A stretch of 64,000 bases of DNA from Phycisphaeraceae bacterium (GCA_015709595.1 CP054178.1:2919205-2983204), one strand, 5' to 3'; positions 37,987-46,595 are shown, counted from the first letter of the stretch. Notes: a model not told the origin generated them from the letters alone. Translations and numbers: made by a program.

Positions 37987-38014
37987 TTGCAATTTTATTT
38001 ATTTCGGTTATCAC
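37987..38014 (+). promoter_or_regulatory. Possible promoter of PEP-CTERM-like gene 3
   Basis: TTGCAA (37987-37992) and TATCAC (38009-38014) are separated by 16 nt, in the most AT-rich patch of the area (37984-38012). Confidence 0.45.
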
Positions 38015-38106
38015 CAAGCCAGACCGCGTGCAACGGTGACCTTGTGGGCTCGCCGTCCGGGGGAGAACCAGCGGCTGCGCGGCGCAGTGCAGTGAGGAGA
38101 GACATC

Positions 38107-38820
38107 ATGAGAGTTCTGGCGACGACACTCGCCGCGCTCTGCCTGGCCGGCAGCGCGACGGCGGACATCCTCGACGACTTCGAGGATGGCAGCATGAGCG
38201 AGTACCTGATTGGGTCAGGCACCTTCAACAACGCCAACATCTCCGGCGCACATGCCCACGATGGGGCGCTGGGGCTTGGATTCCTGCAAGGGTCCGGCCC
38301 GATGTTCTACTACCGCAACGATGTAACCACGTCGGCGGGCAACCGATACTTCGCCTACGTGCGCTCGAACGTCGGCTCAGCCGGCGGCGCCGCGGCAGGT
38401 CGCGTCTACATGGGCGTGGACGCCGGACCTGGCGGGGCAATTACCGCGGTGTTCGCGCCGAACACGCCAGCCACCGGCCTGCTGCTTCAGAACAACAGCG
38501 GCTGGGGCTTTGTCACCGTCGGCCAGGTGGCGGCCAACTACGCCGCCAACACGTGGTACCTGCTGGAACTCAACTGGGTCGGCGTGGGCCAGATGCAGGC
38601 CCGCGTGTGGGATGAGACTGGCAACACCCTCATCGCCGACACGGGTGTGCTGGGCGTTCCCTCTCTTGGCGGAGGCGGCCTCGCCCTGCGCGGGTTCACC
38701 ACCGGCACCGCAGCCCTCAACTCCATCGACACGATCTACGAGAACGCCATTCCCGCTCCCAGCGTGCTGGCGCTTCTGGGCCTGGCCGGACTGTCCATTC
38801 GTGGTCGGCGTCGTCAGTAG
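38107..38820 (+). CDS. Secreted protein with PEP-CTERM-like sorting tail (3)
   Basis: This 237-residue protein has a signal peptide (MRVLATTLAALCLAGSATA). The body begins DILDDFEDGSMSEY and continues with a beta-sandwich pattern (YFAYVRSNVGSAGGAAAGRVYMGV; WYLLELNWVGVGQMQARVWDETG) that resembles lectin/glucanase-like (LamG-type) folds. The tail is IPAPSVLALLGLAGLSIRGRRRQ, the least regular of the four. GAGGAGAG lies 6 nt before ATG 38107. A perfect-stem terminator follows at 38857. A carbohydrate-binding role is possible but not shown. Confidence 0.85.
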   Translation: MRVLATTLAALCLAGSATADILDDFEDGSMSEYLIGSGTFNNANISGAHAHDGALGLGFLQGSGPMFYYRNDVTTSAGNRYFAYVRSNVGSAGGAAAGRVYMGVDAGPGGAITAVFAPNTPATGLLLQNNSGWGFVTVGQVAANYAANTWYLLELNWVGVGQMQARVWDETGNTLIADTGVLGVPSLGGGGLALRGFTTGTAALNSIDTIYENAIPAPSVLALLGLAGLSIRGRRRQ

Positions 38821-38856
38821 ACCTGGACGCGGCATTCGATCGGTGTGCCCTGCAAT

Positions 38857-38885
38857 GGCCCCTGTCGTTGGACGGGGGCCTTTTT
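38857..38885 (+). terminator. Intrinsic terminator of PEP-CTERM-like gene 3
   Basis: A 10-bp stem (38857-38866 with 38871-38880, one G-T pair), a 4-nt loop and TTTTT follow the stop by 36 nt. Confidence 0.92.
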
Positions 38886-39021
38886 GTTCGTCAACTTCCG
38901 TGCGATCGAGCATTCACCGACGCCCCGGTTTTCTCGGGACGGATGATGGCTCAGGATGTGAACCCATGAGCGCGGTTCGGATCGCCAGTCAACGACCACG
39001 CGGAAATCTCCGAATCGTGTC

Positions 39022-39050
39022 TTGCATCACGGTGTGGTCGTCGGTAGGAT
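39022..39050 (+). promoter_or_regulatory. Promoter of PEP-CTERM-like gene 4
   Basis: TTGCAT (39022-39027) and TAGGAT (39045-39050) are separated by 17 nt. The leader would be about 95 nt and ends in GAGGAGGAAG before the ATG. Confidence 0.6.
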
Positions 39051-39150
39051 GGCTCGCGTGGAGATTCCCGACGCCGCGCGTGCGGCCGGGAGAAGTGGTT
39101 TGAATGTGCGGACCTTCTCGTCGTCCGCCGCAGTTGAGGAGGAAGTCACG

Positions 39151-39780
39151 ATGAGGAAACTCCTGTGCAGCGCCCTGTTGGGCGCGGCGATGTCGTCTCT
39201 CACCGCATCCGCCATCGCTGGCGGCGGTTTTCTCGAAACCGCCCCGTCCAACAACGGCAGCGGCGGCGTGTTCATGGACCTGACCCCGCTCGGCCCGTCC
39301 CTGAGGGTCACTTCATTTGACGTGTCCTACACGGGCACATCGGGCACCAACGTCGACGTGCAGGTGTGGACGCGCCCGGGCAGCTACGTCGGGTTCACCG
39401 GCGGCAGCGGCGGGTGGACGCTCACCCAGACCGTGGTCGGCACCCGCGGTGGAACGACGGTGTGGACGCCGCTCGTCCTGACCACGCCGATCCTGCTTCA
39501 GGCCGGTGAAACCACCGCGGTGTACCTGCACTGCGTCACGGCGGGCGGCGGCATCCGTTACACGGGCACCACCGCGCTGCCGCCGCAGACCACGTGGGAG
39601 AATGGCGACCTGCGGCTCTTCAGCGACGTGGCCCGCACGGGTGATATCGCTTTCGGTGGAACCCTGTTCACGCCCCGCACCTTCTCAGGCCGCGTTCACT
39701 ACGAACTGGTTCCCGCGCCGGGCGCGATCGCGTTGCTTGGCGTGGCCGGCCTTGTGACACGACGCCGTCGGCGTTCGTGA
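39151..39780 (+). CDS. Secreted protein with PEP-CTERM-like sorting tail (4)
   Basis: This 209-residue protein has a signal peptide (MRKLLCSALLGAAMSSLTASAIA). The body starts GGGFLETAPSNNGSGGVFMDLTPLG and has beta-strand repeats (VTSFDVSYTGTSGTNVDVQVWTRPGSYVGF). The tail is VPAPGAIALLGVAGL followed by RRRRRS. GAGGAGGAAG lies 7 nt before ATG 39151. The segment on the effect of a 'Y/T-G-T-S-x-x-D-V-x-V-(W/Y)-T-R' core parallels protein 2. It has its own promoter and terminator. Confidence 0.85.
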   Translation: MRKLLCSALLGAAMSSLTASAIAGGGFLETAPSNNGSGGVFMDLTPLGPSLRVTSFDVSYTGTSGTNVDVQVWTRPGSYVGFTGGSGGWTLTQTVVGTRGGTTVWTPLVLTTPILLQAGETTAVYLHCVTAGGGIRYTGTTALPPQTTWENGDLRLFSDVARTGDIAFGGTLFTPRTFSGRVHYELVPAPGAIALLGVAGLVTRRRRRS

Positions 39781-39813
39781 CGCGCGTCATCGCATCAAGG
39801 CCAGGAACGATCC

Positions 39814-39839
39814 AACCCCGCCTCATGGGCGGGGTTTTT
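39814..39839 (+). terminator. Intrinsic terminator of PEP-CTERM-like gene 4
   Basis: The stem CCCCGCC/GGCGGGG (39816-39822 with 39828-39834), extended by AA/TT, has a 5-nt loop and TTTTT. It lies between this gene and the convergent prfB. Confidence 0.92.
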
Positions 39840-39859
39840 CGTCCGATCTCAGGCCGCCG

Positions 39860-40991
39860 CTATGCCTTGACCGTCTGTCGGCTCGCTTCCTTCTCCGCGC
39901 GGCGGCGTTTCAGCTCCGCGTCGATGAATCCTTCGATCTCGCCGTCCAGCACCGATTGGGGGTTGCCGACTTCGTAGCCGGTGCGGTGATCCTTCACGCG
40001 GTTGTCGTAGATGACGTAGGAGCGGATCTGTGTCCCCCAGCCGCGATCCACCTTGCCGCCAGTGGCTTCGTTCAGTTCCGCGGCCCGCTTCTCCTCCTCG
40101 ATCTGTTCAAGCTTGGCCTGCAGAATCGAGAGGGCCTGCTTCTTGTTCTGCGGCTGATCGCGGTACGTGGACGAAACGATCATGATGCCCGTGGGCTTGT
40201 GGACCACGCGGATCGCCGACGCCACCTTGTTGACGTTCTGCCCGCCCGGTCCGCTGGCGCGGACGAAGGGCGTGATCTCCACCTCGTTCATGTCGATCTC
40301 GACGTTCATCTCGTCGAACTCGGGCGTCACATCCACCGTGGCGAAACTGGTCTGCCGCTTGCCCTGAGCGTTGAACGGACTGACGCGGGCCAGCCGGTGC
40401 GTGCCGCGCTCGCAGGACATGTAGCCGAAGGCGTAAGGCCCCTTGACGAGGTACGTCACCTCGCTGATGCCCGTCTCGGTTCCGGGGTTGCGGTTGATCT
40501 CCTCGACCTTCCAGCCCATCTTGGCCCAGTAGTACAGGTACATGCGATCGAGCATCGCAGCCCAGTCATCCGCCTCGGTGCCGCCGTCGCCCGCCTGGAT
40601 GGAGACGAAGCAGTTGCGATGGTCGTGCTTGCCCGAGAGCAGCGACTGCAACTCGACTTTCTCCATCTGGGTCTGGAGCTGGAAAAGGGTCTCATCCGCC
40701 TCGGCGAGCAGGTCGGCATCCTCGGCCTCGCGGGCCAGTTCGTAGCCGACCTTGACATCGTCGAACTGGCGGATGATCTCCTCCAGCCCCTCGGTCTGGG
40801 CCTTCAGCGTCTTGAACTCGGCGATGACCTTCTGCGCCTGGACGGGGTTGTTCCAGAAGTCGGCGCCGTTCATGCGCTCCTGGAGCGCGGCCCGATCCTT
40901 CAGTCGTTGATCGTAGTTAAAGAGAGTCGCGGATGGTCAAGATCCGCGCCTCGAGATCCTCGATGGCCGCCTTGTGGTTCTCGTAATGCAT
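39860..40991 (-). CDS. prfB: Peptide chain release factor 2, expressed by +1 frameshifting
   Basis: RF2 releases peptides at UGA and UAA. The gene is in two frames. It starts at ATG 40991 (MHYENHKAAIEDLEARILTIRDSL, 24 codons), reaches an in-frame TAA at 40919-40917, and continues in the +1 frame from 40918 as NYDQRLKDRAALQERMNGADFW, for a 376-residue product. The junction L-(N)YD matches the E. coli junction L-DYD exactly. Later motifs: the tripeptide-type anticodon SPF (ARVSPFNAQGKRQTS) and the catalytic GGQ (ASGPGGQNVNK). Reading only from ATG 40873 would lose 39 residues. A TACCGT box 5 nt before ATG 40991 supports the upstream start. Confidence 0.93.
40916..40922 (-). promoter_or_regulatory. 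prfB: Programmed +1 frameshift site CTT-TAA-C
   Basis: On the minus strand CTT (slippery Leu codon), TAA and C form the RF2 autoregulatory site. The usual site is CTT-TGA-C preceded by an AGGGGG-like element three bases upstream. Here the stop is TAA, and the preceding bases (CCGCGACTCT) show no such element. Confidence 0.85.
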
Positions 40992-40996
40992 GGCAC

Positions 40997-41002
40997 ACGG
41001 TA
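40997..41002 (-). promoter_or_regulatory. -10-like box TACCGT, 5 nt before prfB
   Basis: On the minus strand TACCGT is followed by five bases and ATG 40991. It lies in the 24-nt gap after the flavin reductase gene. Confidence 0.4.
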
Positions 41003-41015
41003 GCGCGGGGGCGTG

Positions 41016-41591
41016 CTAAAGCAACTTGGCCGTCACCTGCGCCAACCTGGCGCCCACCGCCTCCAGCCCCTGCCGAAGCCGGTCATCCGTCATGCGGCCC
41101 TCGGCGTCGAAGACCTTGTCCACGCCTGACGCGGCCCGCTGGTCAGGGATCACCAGCACGCCGATGTTGCCGAGAATCTCGCGCACGTGGCGCAGCACGC
41201 GCAGCCCGCCCAACGCGCCGCCCGACGCCGCCACCAGACCGGCGGTGCGGCCATGCCAGTACTGCAGGTTCCCCCGGCCGTCCGGGCCGCGGGTGGTCCA
41301 GTCGATGGTGTTCTTGAGCAGGGGGGTGATGGAGCTGTTGTACTCCGGGCAGGCGATCAAGTAGCCGTGATGCGTCGCCATCACCTCCTGCAATCGCTTC
41401 GTGCCCTCCGGCAGCCGGTGAATCGCCTCCCAGTCGGCGTCGTAGAGGGGCATGGGGTAGTCGGCCAGATTGATGACCATCACTTCCGCCCCAGCGGCGC
41501 GCGCACCACTTGCGGCGATCTCCAGCACCTTGCGGTTCCATGAGTCCTTGCGGACGCTTCCGGCGAAGGCGAGAATCCGAGGGGCGGGCAT
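41016..41591 (-). CDS. NADPH-dependent FMN reductase-like flavoprotein
   Basis: This 191-residue flavodoxin-fold protein has ILAFAGSVRKDSWNRKVL (FMN phosphate loop), ACPEYNSSITPLLKNTIDW (the family hallmark PEYN-x-S) and GLVAASGGALGGLRVL. Members (SsuE/azoreductase/ChrR type) reduce FMN, quinones or metals with NAD(P)H. AGAGGA lies 8 nt before ATG 41591, which is preferred over the longer frame from 41627. It is followed by prfB on the same strand. The true substrate is not evident. Confidence 0.9.
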   Translation of the reverse strand: MPAPRILAFAGSVRKDSWNRKVLEIAASGARAAGAEVMVINLADYPMPLYDADWEAIHRLPEGTKRLQEVMATHHGYLIACPEYNSSITPLLKNTIDWTTRGPDGRGNLQYWHGRTAGLVAASGGALGGLRVLRHVREILGNIGVLVIPDQRAASGVDKVFDAEGRMTDDRLRQGLEAVGARLAQVTAKLL

Positions 41592-41701
41592 GTGAAGGTC
41601 CTCTCTGGTGCGGCGCGGCAACAGCACCCGCGCGGGTAGAACTTCGATTCCAGCGGACTGCCGACGTTTCGCGCCGTCGTCGCAGTGAACCGGATCGAGG
41701 G

Positions 41702-41707
41702 TATGCT
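41702..41707 (+). promoter_or_regulatory. -10-like box TATGCT, 8 nt before the aminotransferase
   Basis: TATGCT is followed by eight bases and ATG 41716, without a Shine-Dalgarno sequence. Confidence 0.5.
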
Positions 41708-41715
41708 ACCGGACC

Positions 41716-42948
41716 ATGAGCACCATCGCGCGGGGTTCGGTGTTGTCGGATCGCGTCGCCGCCCTCAAGCCGTCGTCCACCTTGGCGGTGAGCGCCCGCG
41801 TCAACGCCCTGAAGGCGCAGGGCGTGGACGTGATCGGCTTCGGCGCGGGCGAGCCGGACTTCGACACGCCCGCCAACATCAAGCAGGCCGCCATTGACGC
41901 CCTGCTCGCAGGCAAGACTCGCTACACCCCCACGCCGGGACCGATGGAGGCGCGGCAGGCCATCGCCGCCAAACTCACGCGCGAGAACGGCATCGACTGC
42001 AAGCCCGAGCACATCATCATCACCGTCGGCGCCAAGCACGCCATGTACATGGCCATGCAGGCGCTCGTCAACCCGGGGGATGAAGTCATCATCCTCACTC
42101 CCGCGTGGGTGAGTTACCGACCGATGATTGAACTGGCCGGCGGCGTGCCCGTGGAGGTGCCGGGCGCCATCGAGCGCGGCTTCAAGGTGACGCCGGAGCA
42201 GATTGACGCCGCCATCACGCCCGCCACCGTGGCGATCGTCATCAACAGCCCGTCCAACCCATGCGGCATCGCCTACACGCCGGGTGAACTTCGCGCCATC
42301 GCCGCCGTGCTGGAACGGCACCCACATGTCACCATCATCACCGACGAGATCTACGAGCGGCTTCGCTACGACGGGGAGCGGCACTTGTCGCTTGGCTCGC
42401 TCTCCGCGCTGACCGATCGCGTGGTGACCATCAACGGGCTGAGCAAGGCCTACGCCATGACCGGCTGGCGTATCGGCTACCTGTGTGCCCCGGGGCAGGG
42501 CGGGCGGCTCATCAAGGCCGTCTCATCCTTGCAGGACCAGTTGACGAGCAACATCACCTCGTTCTCCTACGCGGCGGTGGTGGAGGCGCTCACCAACGGC
42601 GATGCGGCCGTGATCGCCATGCGCGACGCCTTCGCCAGGCGCGCGGCGCTGATGCACGACCAGGTCGCCGCCATGCCCATGCTGCGCTGCCCGAAGCCGA
42701 CCGGGGCGTTCTACGTCTTCCCCGACGTGCGGGCGTATCTGGGCCGCGTCAGTCCCGCAGGCAGGCGGCTTGAATCGGCCTGCGACTTCGCCGAAGCCCT
42801 GCTCGAGGAAGCCCGCGTGGCCGTGGTGCCCGGCGAGGATTTCGGACGCTGCGCCGGAACCCACGTGCGCCTGAGCTTCGCCTGCGGCGAGAGCCAGATT
42901 CGCGAAGGATGCGGCCGGATTCGGGGCTGGCTGGAGCGGTTTCAATAG
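41716..42948 (+). CDS. Class I aminotransferase, aspartate/prephenate type
   Basis: This 410-residue PLP enzyme of the AspC/Thermus AspAT subgroup has IGFGAGEPDFDTP, RYTPTPGPMEARQAIA, INSPSNPCG (PLP-ring Asn), DEIYERLRYDG (Asp and Tyr) and INGLSKAYAMTGWRIGY (catalytic Lys in SKA, Arg for the phosphate). RLSFACGE carries the carboxylate-binding Arg. It transfers amino groups between aspartate and 2-oxoglutarate, and members of this subgroup may also serve prephenate. It is monocistronic with a -10-like box next to the start. Confidence 0.93.
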   Translation: MSTIARGSVLSDRVAALKPSSTLAVSARVNALKAQGVDVIGFGAGEPDFDTPANIKQAAIDALLAGKTRYTPTPGPMEARQAIAAKLTRENGIDCKPEHIIITVGAKHAMYMAMQALVNPGDEVIILTPAWVSYRPMIELAGGVPVEVPGAIERGFKVTPEQIDAAITPATVAIVINSPSNPCGIAYTPGELRAIAAVLERHPHVTIITDEIYERLRYDGERHLSLGSLSALTDRVVTINGLSKAYAMTGWRIGYLCAPGQGGRLIKAVSSLQDQLTSNITSFSYAAVVEALTNGDAAVIAMRDAFARRAALMHDQVAAMPMLRCPKPTGAFYVFPDVRAYLGRVSPAGRRLESACDFAEALLEEARVAVVPGEDFGRCAGTHVRLSFACGESQIREGCGRIRGWLERFQ

Positions 42949-43086
42949 GATCGATCGCAAATCGCATCCATGCCACGGACAAGCCCGGTCACTTCGTTCC
43001 GAAGCGCTCTGAAGCCCACCCGGTCGACCAGCATCACCGAGATCCGGTACCGCCGCGAGCCAACCGCCATTCCGACCAGAACGCAC

Positions 43087-43092
43087 TAGAAT
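43087..43092 (+). promoter_or_regulatory. accA: Possible accA -10 box TAGAAT
   Basis: TAGAAT lies 43 nt upstream of ATG 43136. No clear -35 is visible. Confidence 0.35.
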
Positions 43093-43135
43093 AGCGTTGC
43101 CGCGCTGGTTCTCGACCGGAGCGGCCACCACCGCC

Positions 43136-44140
43136 ATGCCCACCACCCCATCCCAGCCCGCCGCTCCATCCACCACCACCTACAAACTGCCCTTTGAGCA
43201 GCCGGTGGTTGAACTCGAAAAGCAGATCGACCTGCTCGCCGCCAAGGGGGCGGACACACCGGCCGAGAAGCTCGACGCCCTGCGGGCGGATCGGGAGCGG
43301 CTGCTGGCCAACCTGTACCGCGATCTGTCCGCGTGGGACACGGTATTGGTGGCCCGCCATCCCAACCGGCCGCAGACTTCGGACTACATCGAGCGCCTCT
43401 GCCGCGACTTCGCCGAGCTGCACGGCGATCGGCGGTTCGGCGATGACCCGGCCATCATCACCGGACTGGCCCGCATCGGGTCGCACAAGGTGATGCTCAT
43501 CGGCCAGCAGAAGGGCAAGACCACGCAGGAGCGCATGGCCTGCCACTTCGGCTGCGCCCACCCGGAGGGCTATCGCAAGGCCCTGCTGAAGATGCGGATG
43601 GCCGAGAAGTTCGGGCTGCCGATCGTGACGTTCATCGACACCCCGGGGGCCTACCCCGGTCTTGGGTCGGAGACGCGCGGCGTGGCCGAGGCCATCGCCG
43701 TCAACCTGCGAGAGATGGCCCGGCTTCGCACGCCGATCATCTGCATCGTGATCGGCGAGGGCGGCTCGGGCGGGGCCCTGGGCATCGGCGTGGGCGATCG
43801 CATCGCCATGCTCGAACACGCGTGGTATTCCGTCATCAGCCCGGAAGGGTGCGCGGCGATCCTGTGGAAGGAAACCAACGAGAAGACCAAGTACGCCGCG
43901 GCGGAGGCGCTGAATCTCACCGCCCGCGACAACCTGCGCAACGGCATCATCGACGCCATCATCCCCGAACCGCTGGGCGGGGCGCACCGTGACCCGGCGG
44001 GCGCGGCGGCCAACCTGCAGACGTGGATCATCGAGCAGATCCGCGACCTGAAGCGCTTCAAGCCCGAGACGCTGGTGAAGCGGCGCTACGAACGCTTCCG
44101 GTCACTGGGGGCGGTGGCGTATGCGGCGAGCGAAGCATGA
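43136..44140 (+). CDS. accA: Acetyl-CoA carboxylase carboxyltransferase subunit alpha
   Basis: This 334-residue protein has the family start FEQPVVELEKQIDLL and VARHPNRPQTSDYIERL, then FAELHGDRRFGDDPAIITGLARI, GQQKGKTTQERMACHFG, HPEGYRKALLKMRMAEKFGLPIVTFIDTPGAYPG (oxyanion region) and GEGGSGGALGIGVGD. It pairs with AccD (16618-17502) to make malonyl-CoA. The ATG at 43136 is chosen over the longer frame because homology begins a little after it. Confidence 0.96.
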   Translation: MPTTPSQPAAPSTTTYKLPFEQPVVELEKQIDLLAAKGADTPAEKLDALRADRERLLANLYRDLSAWDTVLVARHPNRPQTSDYIERLCRDFAELHGDRRFGDDPAIITGLARIGSHKVMLIGQQKGKTTQERMACHFGCAHPEGYRKALLKMRMAEKFGLPIVTFIDTPGAYPGLGSETRGVAEAIAVNLREMARLRTPIICIVIGEGGSGGALGIGVGDRIAMLEHAWYSVISPEGCAAILWKETNEKTKYAAAEALNLTARDNLRNGIIDAIIPEPLGGAHRDPAGAAANLQTWIIEQIRDLKRFKPETLVKRRYERFRSLGAVAYAASEA

Positions 44141-44328
44141 GCCGTCGGCGGGGATTCCTCGCGGCCCGTCGAACAGGCCAGTCAGCATCGTGAGCGGTTG
44201 GTTCCCGCCACTGCCGCATGGAGTCCTGTTCCTGCACGAATCACCAAGTTCCCGTATCCTAGAATCCGTGCCCGCGTTGCCGACGCCTTTGGCCCACTGT
44301 TTCTCGGCTTTCCGGAATCCCTCGCCCC

Positions 44329-45297
44329 ATGCCCAACATCACCCGCCCCATCGCGTCCGGCGCCGCCGCGGCGGCCAACAAGACGAAGATCCTGCTGGTG
44401 CGGCAGCCGGTGAAGTCGGTGCGCAAGCAGGATGAGCGAGACCCGCGCCCGATGCGGATGGCGATCGGCATCGTGGCGGCGGTGGGGGCGGTCGGCGCGG
44501 TGTGGATGCTGGGATACCTTGGGTTCCGACTGGGGTTTGCAGCGATCATGGGTGTGCCCGAACTGCTGGGTGAGCCGGGTTCGGGGCTGGCGACGGGGGC
44601 GCTGATGCTGATGACTGCGCCATTGCGGGTGTTCGAGGTGGGCATCGAGCAGCCGATGTGGCTGATGGTGGGGTTCGCGCTCATCGCGATTCCCGGCGGG
44701 GCCTTGGCGGGGGCCAAGCCCATCACGCCGGGCGGGCCGAAGCCGTCCAACCTGTTCGTGACGCTGTCGTGGACGGGCGCCATCGGCTGCGCCCTGGTGG
44801 CCGTCGGATTGGTCGCCTACGTCTCGTCACCCTGGCGGATGGGGCTGCTCACCCCGCTGGCAAGCGACCTGACGGACGTGCGAAGGTGGCTGAACGGCCT
44901 GATGATCGCCGCCGGACTGGATGGGCTGGCGCTGGTCGCCTCGGTGATGTGGCTGGTGCTGGCCTTGCGGCTTTCGACACCACTTTGGATGCGGGCCCTG
45001 TCGATCTCGCTGGCTGCTCTGGCGGTTGCGGTGGTCGCGCTGGCGATGTCCATCAGCAACGCCGCAGTGGTCCACCTGCGCATGGAACGCTCGGCGTGGA
45101 TTGTGCGAGGCGGCGAGAGTGACGTCGTCGAGCGGGTGCTCGTGGGCTACACGCGGCGGCATGCGGTGCTGATGGAGACCGATGGTGGCCGGGTGCGCTT
45201 CGAGATGGTGGATGTGCCGTCGACGTACAGGGTCGCTCCGGGTGGATCAATCGCGGAAGCGATGCTGGCGGGGGTGCCGGTGGTGGAGCCGCAGTGA
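44329..45297 (+). CDS. Multi-pass membrane protein of unknown function
   Basis: This 322-residue protein was not recognised. A basic head (KTKILLVRQPVKSVRKQDERDPRP) precedes about six hydrophobic segments: roughly 45-75, 80-105, 112-130, 145-170, 195-220 and 228-250. A soluble tail of about 70 residues ends the protein. TATCCT/TAGAAT boxes overlap at 44255-44265, giving a leader of about 60 nt. It stands alone between accA and the convergent PH-domain gene. Confidence 0.7.
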   Translation: MPNITRPIASGAAAAANKTKILLVRQPVKSVRKQDERDPRPMRMAIGIVAAVGAVGAVWMLGYLGFRLGFAAIMGVPELLGEPGSGLATGALMLMTAPLRVFEVGIEQPMWLMVGFALIAIPGGALAGAKPITPGGPKPSNLFVTLSWTGAIGCALVAVGLVAYVSSPWRMGLLTPLASDLTDVRRWLNGLMIAAGLDGLALVASVMWLVLALRLSTPLWMRALSISLAALAVAVVALAMSISNAAVVHLRMERSAWIVRGGESDVVERVLVGYTRRHAVLMETDGGRVRFEMVDVPSTYRVAPGGSIAEAMLAGVPVVEPQ

Positions 45298-45390
45298 ACC
45301 GCGATCGATCATCAACGAGCCGCACTCGTCCGGAAGCGGTCGGGGCGTCCTCCGCTCCCTGACGGTCGCGACTCGCGTCGCTTGTCGCGT

Positions 45391-46050
45391 TCATACGCCG
45401 CCGCGCCCGTGGTTTCGCCCGTAGCGCCGGATCGCCTCCACGACCACCTTGTGCGCCTGGTAGGGCCTGGCGATCATCGACCAGAAGGCGTCGTAGGTGT
45501 CGCTGCCCGCGGTGGCGAACCCGATGCTGCCCAGCCCGCACACCCGCTCGCGCATGCTGATGAACACGCTGGTGTGCTGGATGCTCGACAGCGGCGCCTC
45601 GAATATGGCCACGCGGATCACGCCCATGCGCCGGATCAGCCGCCGATCCGTCAGTACGTACAGGCGGTTCCACCACTCGAAGGTCTGCCACACCAGCCGC
45701 AGCACGATGGCCAGGGCGCCAAGCGTGAAGGCGTGTGCGTCGGCCCAGGGAATCCACGTGATCTTGGTCAGGTAGGCCCCCAGCATCATCACGATCAGGA
45801 TGCCCGCCACCGCGCCCAGCGAGGAGAGCGGCACGAACAGGATGCTGGGACGCAGGAGCAGCAGAATGATCTCGTCGCCGCTGACCAGATCGGCGACGGC
45901 GGCCTCGGCGGGACGACCGAACACCGCCTCGCCGCCGTTTACGCCGGCGTTCGCCACCCGCGGCGATTGACGCGGATCGCCCGGCGTCACGGCGCCGAGG
46001 TGGCCGGAATCGTCGCCGACCCTGTCTCGCTGGTCGTGCCGGTTCGTCAT
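45391..46050 (-). CDS. Membrane protein with bacterial PH domain (bPH_2/DUF304-like)
   Basis: This 219-residue protein has an acidic N-terminal stretch and two membrane helices (about 68-90 and 98-120). A PH-like domain follows, with WWNRLYVLTDRRLIRRMGVIRVAIFEAPLSSIQ and the strand GLGSIGFATAG, the YdbS/YdbT pattern. The ATG at 46050 overlaps the hpt TGA (ATGA), so it is coupled to hpt. Function is unknown; such proteins sit in the cytoplasmic membrane with the PH domain inside. Confidence 0.8.
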   Translation of the reverse strand: MTNRHDQRDRVGDDSGHLGAVTPGDPRQSPRVANAGVNGGEAVFGRPAEAAVADLVSGDEIILLLLRPSILFVPLSSLGAVAGILIVMMLGAYLTKITWIPWADAHAFTLGALAIVLRLVWQTFEWWNRLYVLTDRRLIRRMGVIRVAIFEAPLSSIQHTSVFISMRERVCGLGSIGFATAGSDTYDAFWSMIARPYQAHKVVVEAIRRYGRNHGRGGV

Positions 46051-46595
46051 CCCATCGCCTCGCGCTTGAGCGTTCCGATCTCGGGCAGATTCCTGTAGTA
46101 ATCGTCGTAATCCAGCCCATACCCCACCACGAACACATCGGGAATGTCGAATCCCACGTACTCGCAGGGCGTCTCCAGCGCCGAAGGGATCTGCTTGCGA
46201 AGCAGCACGCACGTTCGAATCGAGAGCGGCGAACGGGCGGCGATCTCATCCCGCAGCAGCCGGATGGTCCTGCCGGAGTCGAGAATATCATCCACGATCA
46301 GCACGTGCCGCCCATCCAGCACGCGCGACACCTCGCCGCGGATCACCGGACCGCGCGTGGTAGTGCTGCGACCGGGGTAGCTGCTGACCGTGATGAGCGA
46401 CATCCGCACGCGCAGGGGCAGTTCCCGGATCAGGTCGGCGACGAAAATGATGCTGCCCTTGAGCACTGGCACGATGACCAGCCCGCCGGCGTTCGACGCC
46501 GTCCGCAGGTCGGCGGTGATCTGCGCGCCCAGTTCCCGCACCCGCGCCGCGATGGCGTCACGCGTGATCAGAATCTGGTCGAGGTCTTCGCGCAC
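46047..46595 (-). CDS. hpt: Hypoxanthine phosphoribosyltransferase
   Basis: This 182-residue purine salvage enzyme converts hypoxanthine or guanine with PRPP to IMP or GMP. The PRPP motif is HVLIVDDILDSGRTIRLL, with VPVLKGSIIFVADLIREL (PPi loop) and later YVGFDIPDVFVVGYGLDYDDYYRNLPEIG (purine site). The start is taken as GTG 46595 (VREDLDQILIT) because the size then matches the family and TACACT lies 6 nt before it. The downstream membrane protein is coupled by ATGA. Confidence 0.95.
   Translation of the reverse strand: MREDLDQILITRDAIAARVRELGAQITADLRTASNAGGLVIVPVLKGSIIFVADLIRELPLRVRMSLITVSSYPGRSTTTRGPVIRGEVSRVLDGRHVLIVDDILDSGRTIRLLRDEIAARSPLSIRTCVLLRKQIPSALETPCEYVGFDIPDVFVVGYGLDYDDYYRNLPEIGTLKREAMG

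Larger units (their letters stand above)
38821..39150. other. 330-nt region between PEP-CTERM-like genes 3 and 4
   Basis: It holds the terminator of gene 3 (38857-38885) and the promoter of gene 4 (39022-39050) with a leader of about 95 nt. I see no gene in it. Confidence 0.6.

Noticed and set aside
38857-38885. Riboswitch-like hairpin
   Set aside because: It lies after a stop codon, has a perfect stem with a T-run and is a plain intrinsic terminator.
40917-40919. In-frame TAA in prfB taken as a sign of a pseudogene
   Set aside because: The break is at the exact RF2 frameshift position, the peptide aligns across it, and the GGQ and SPF motifs are intact.
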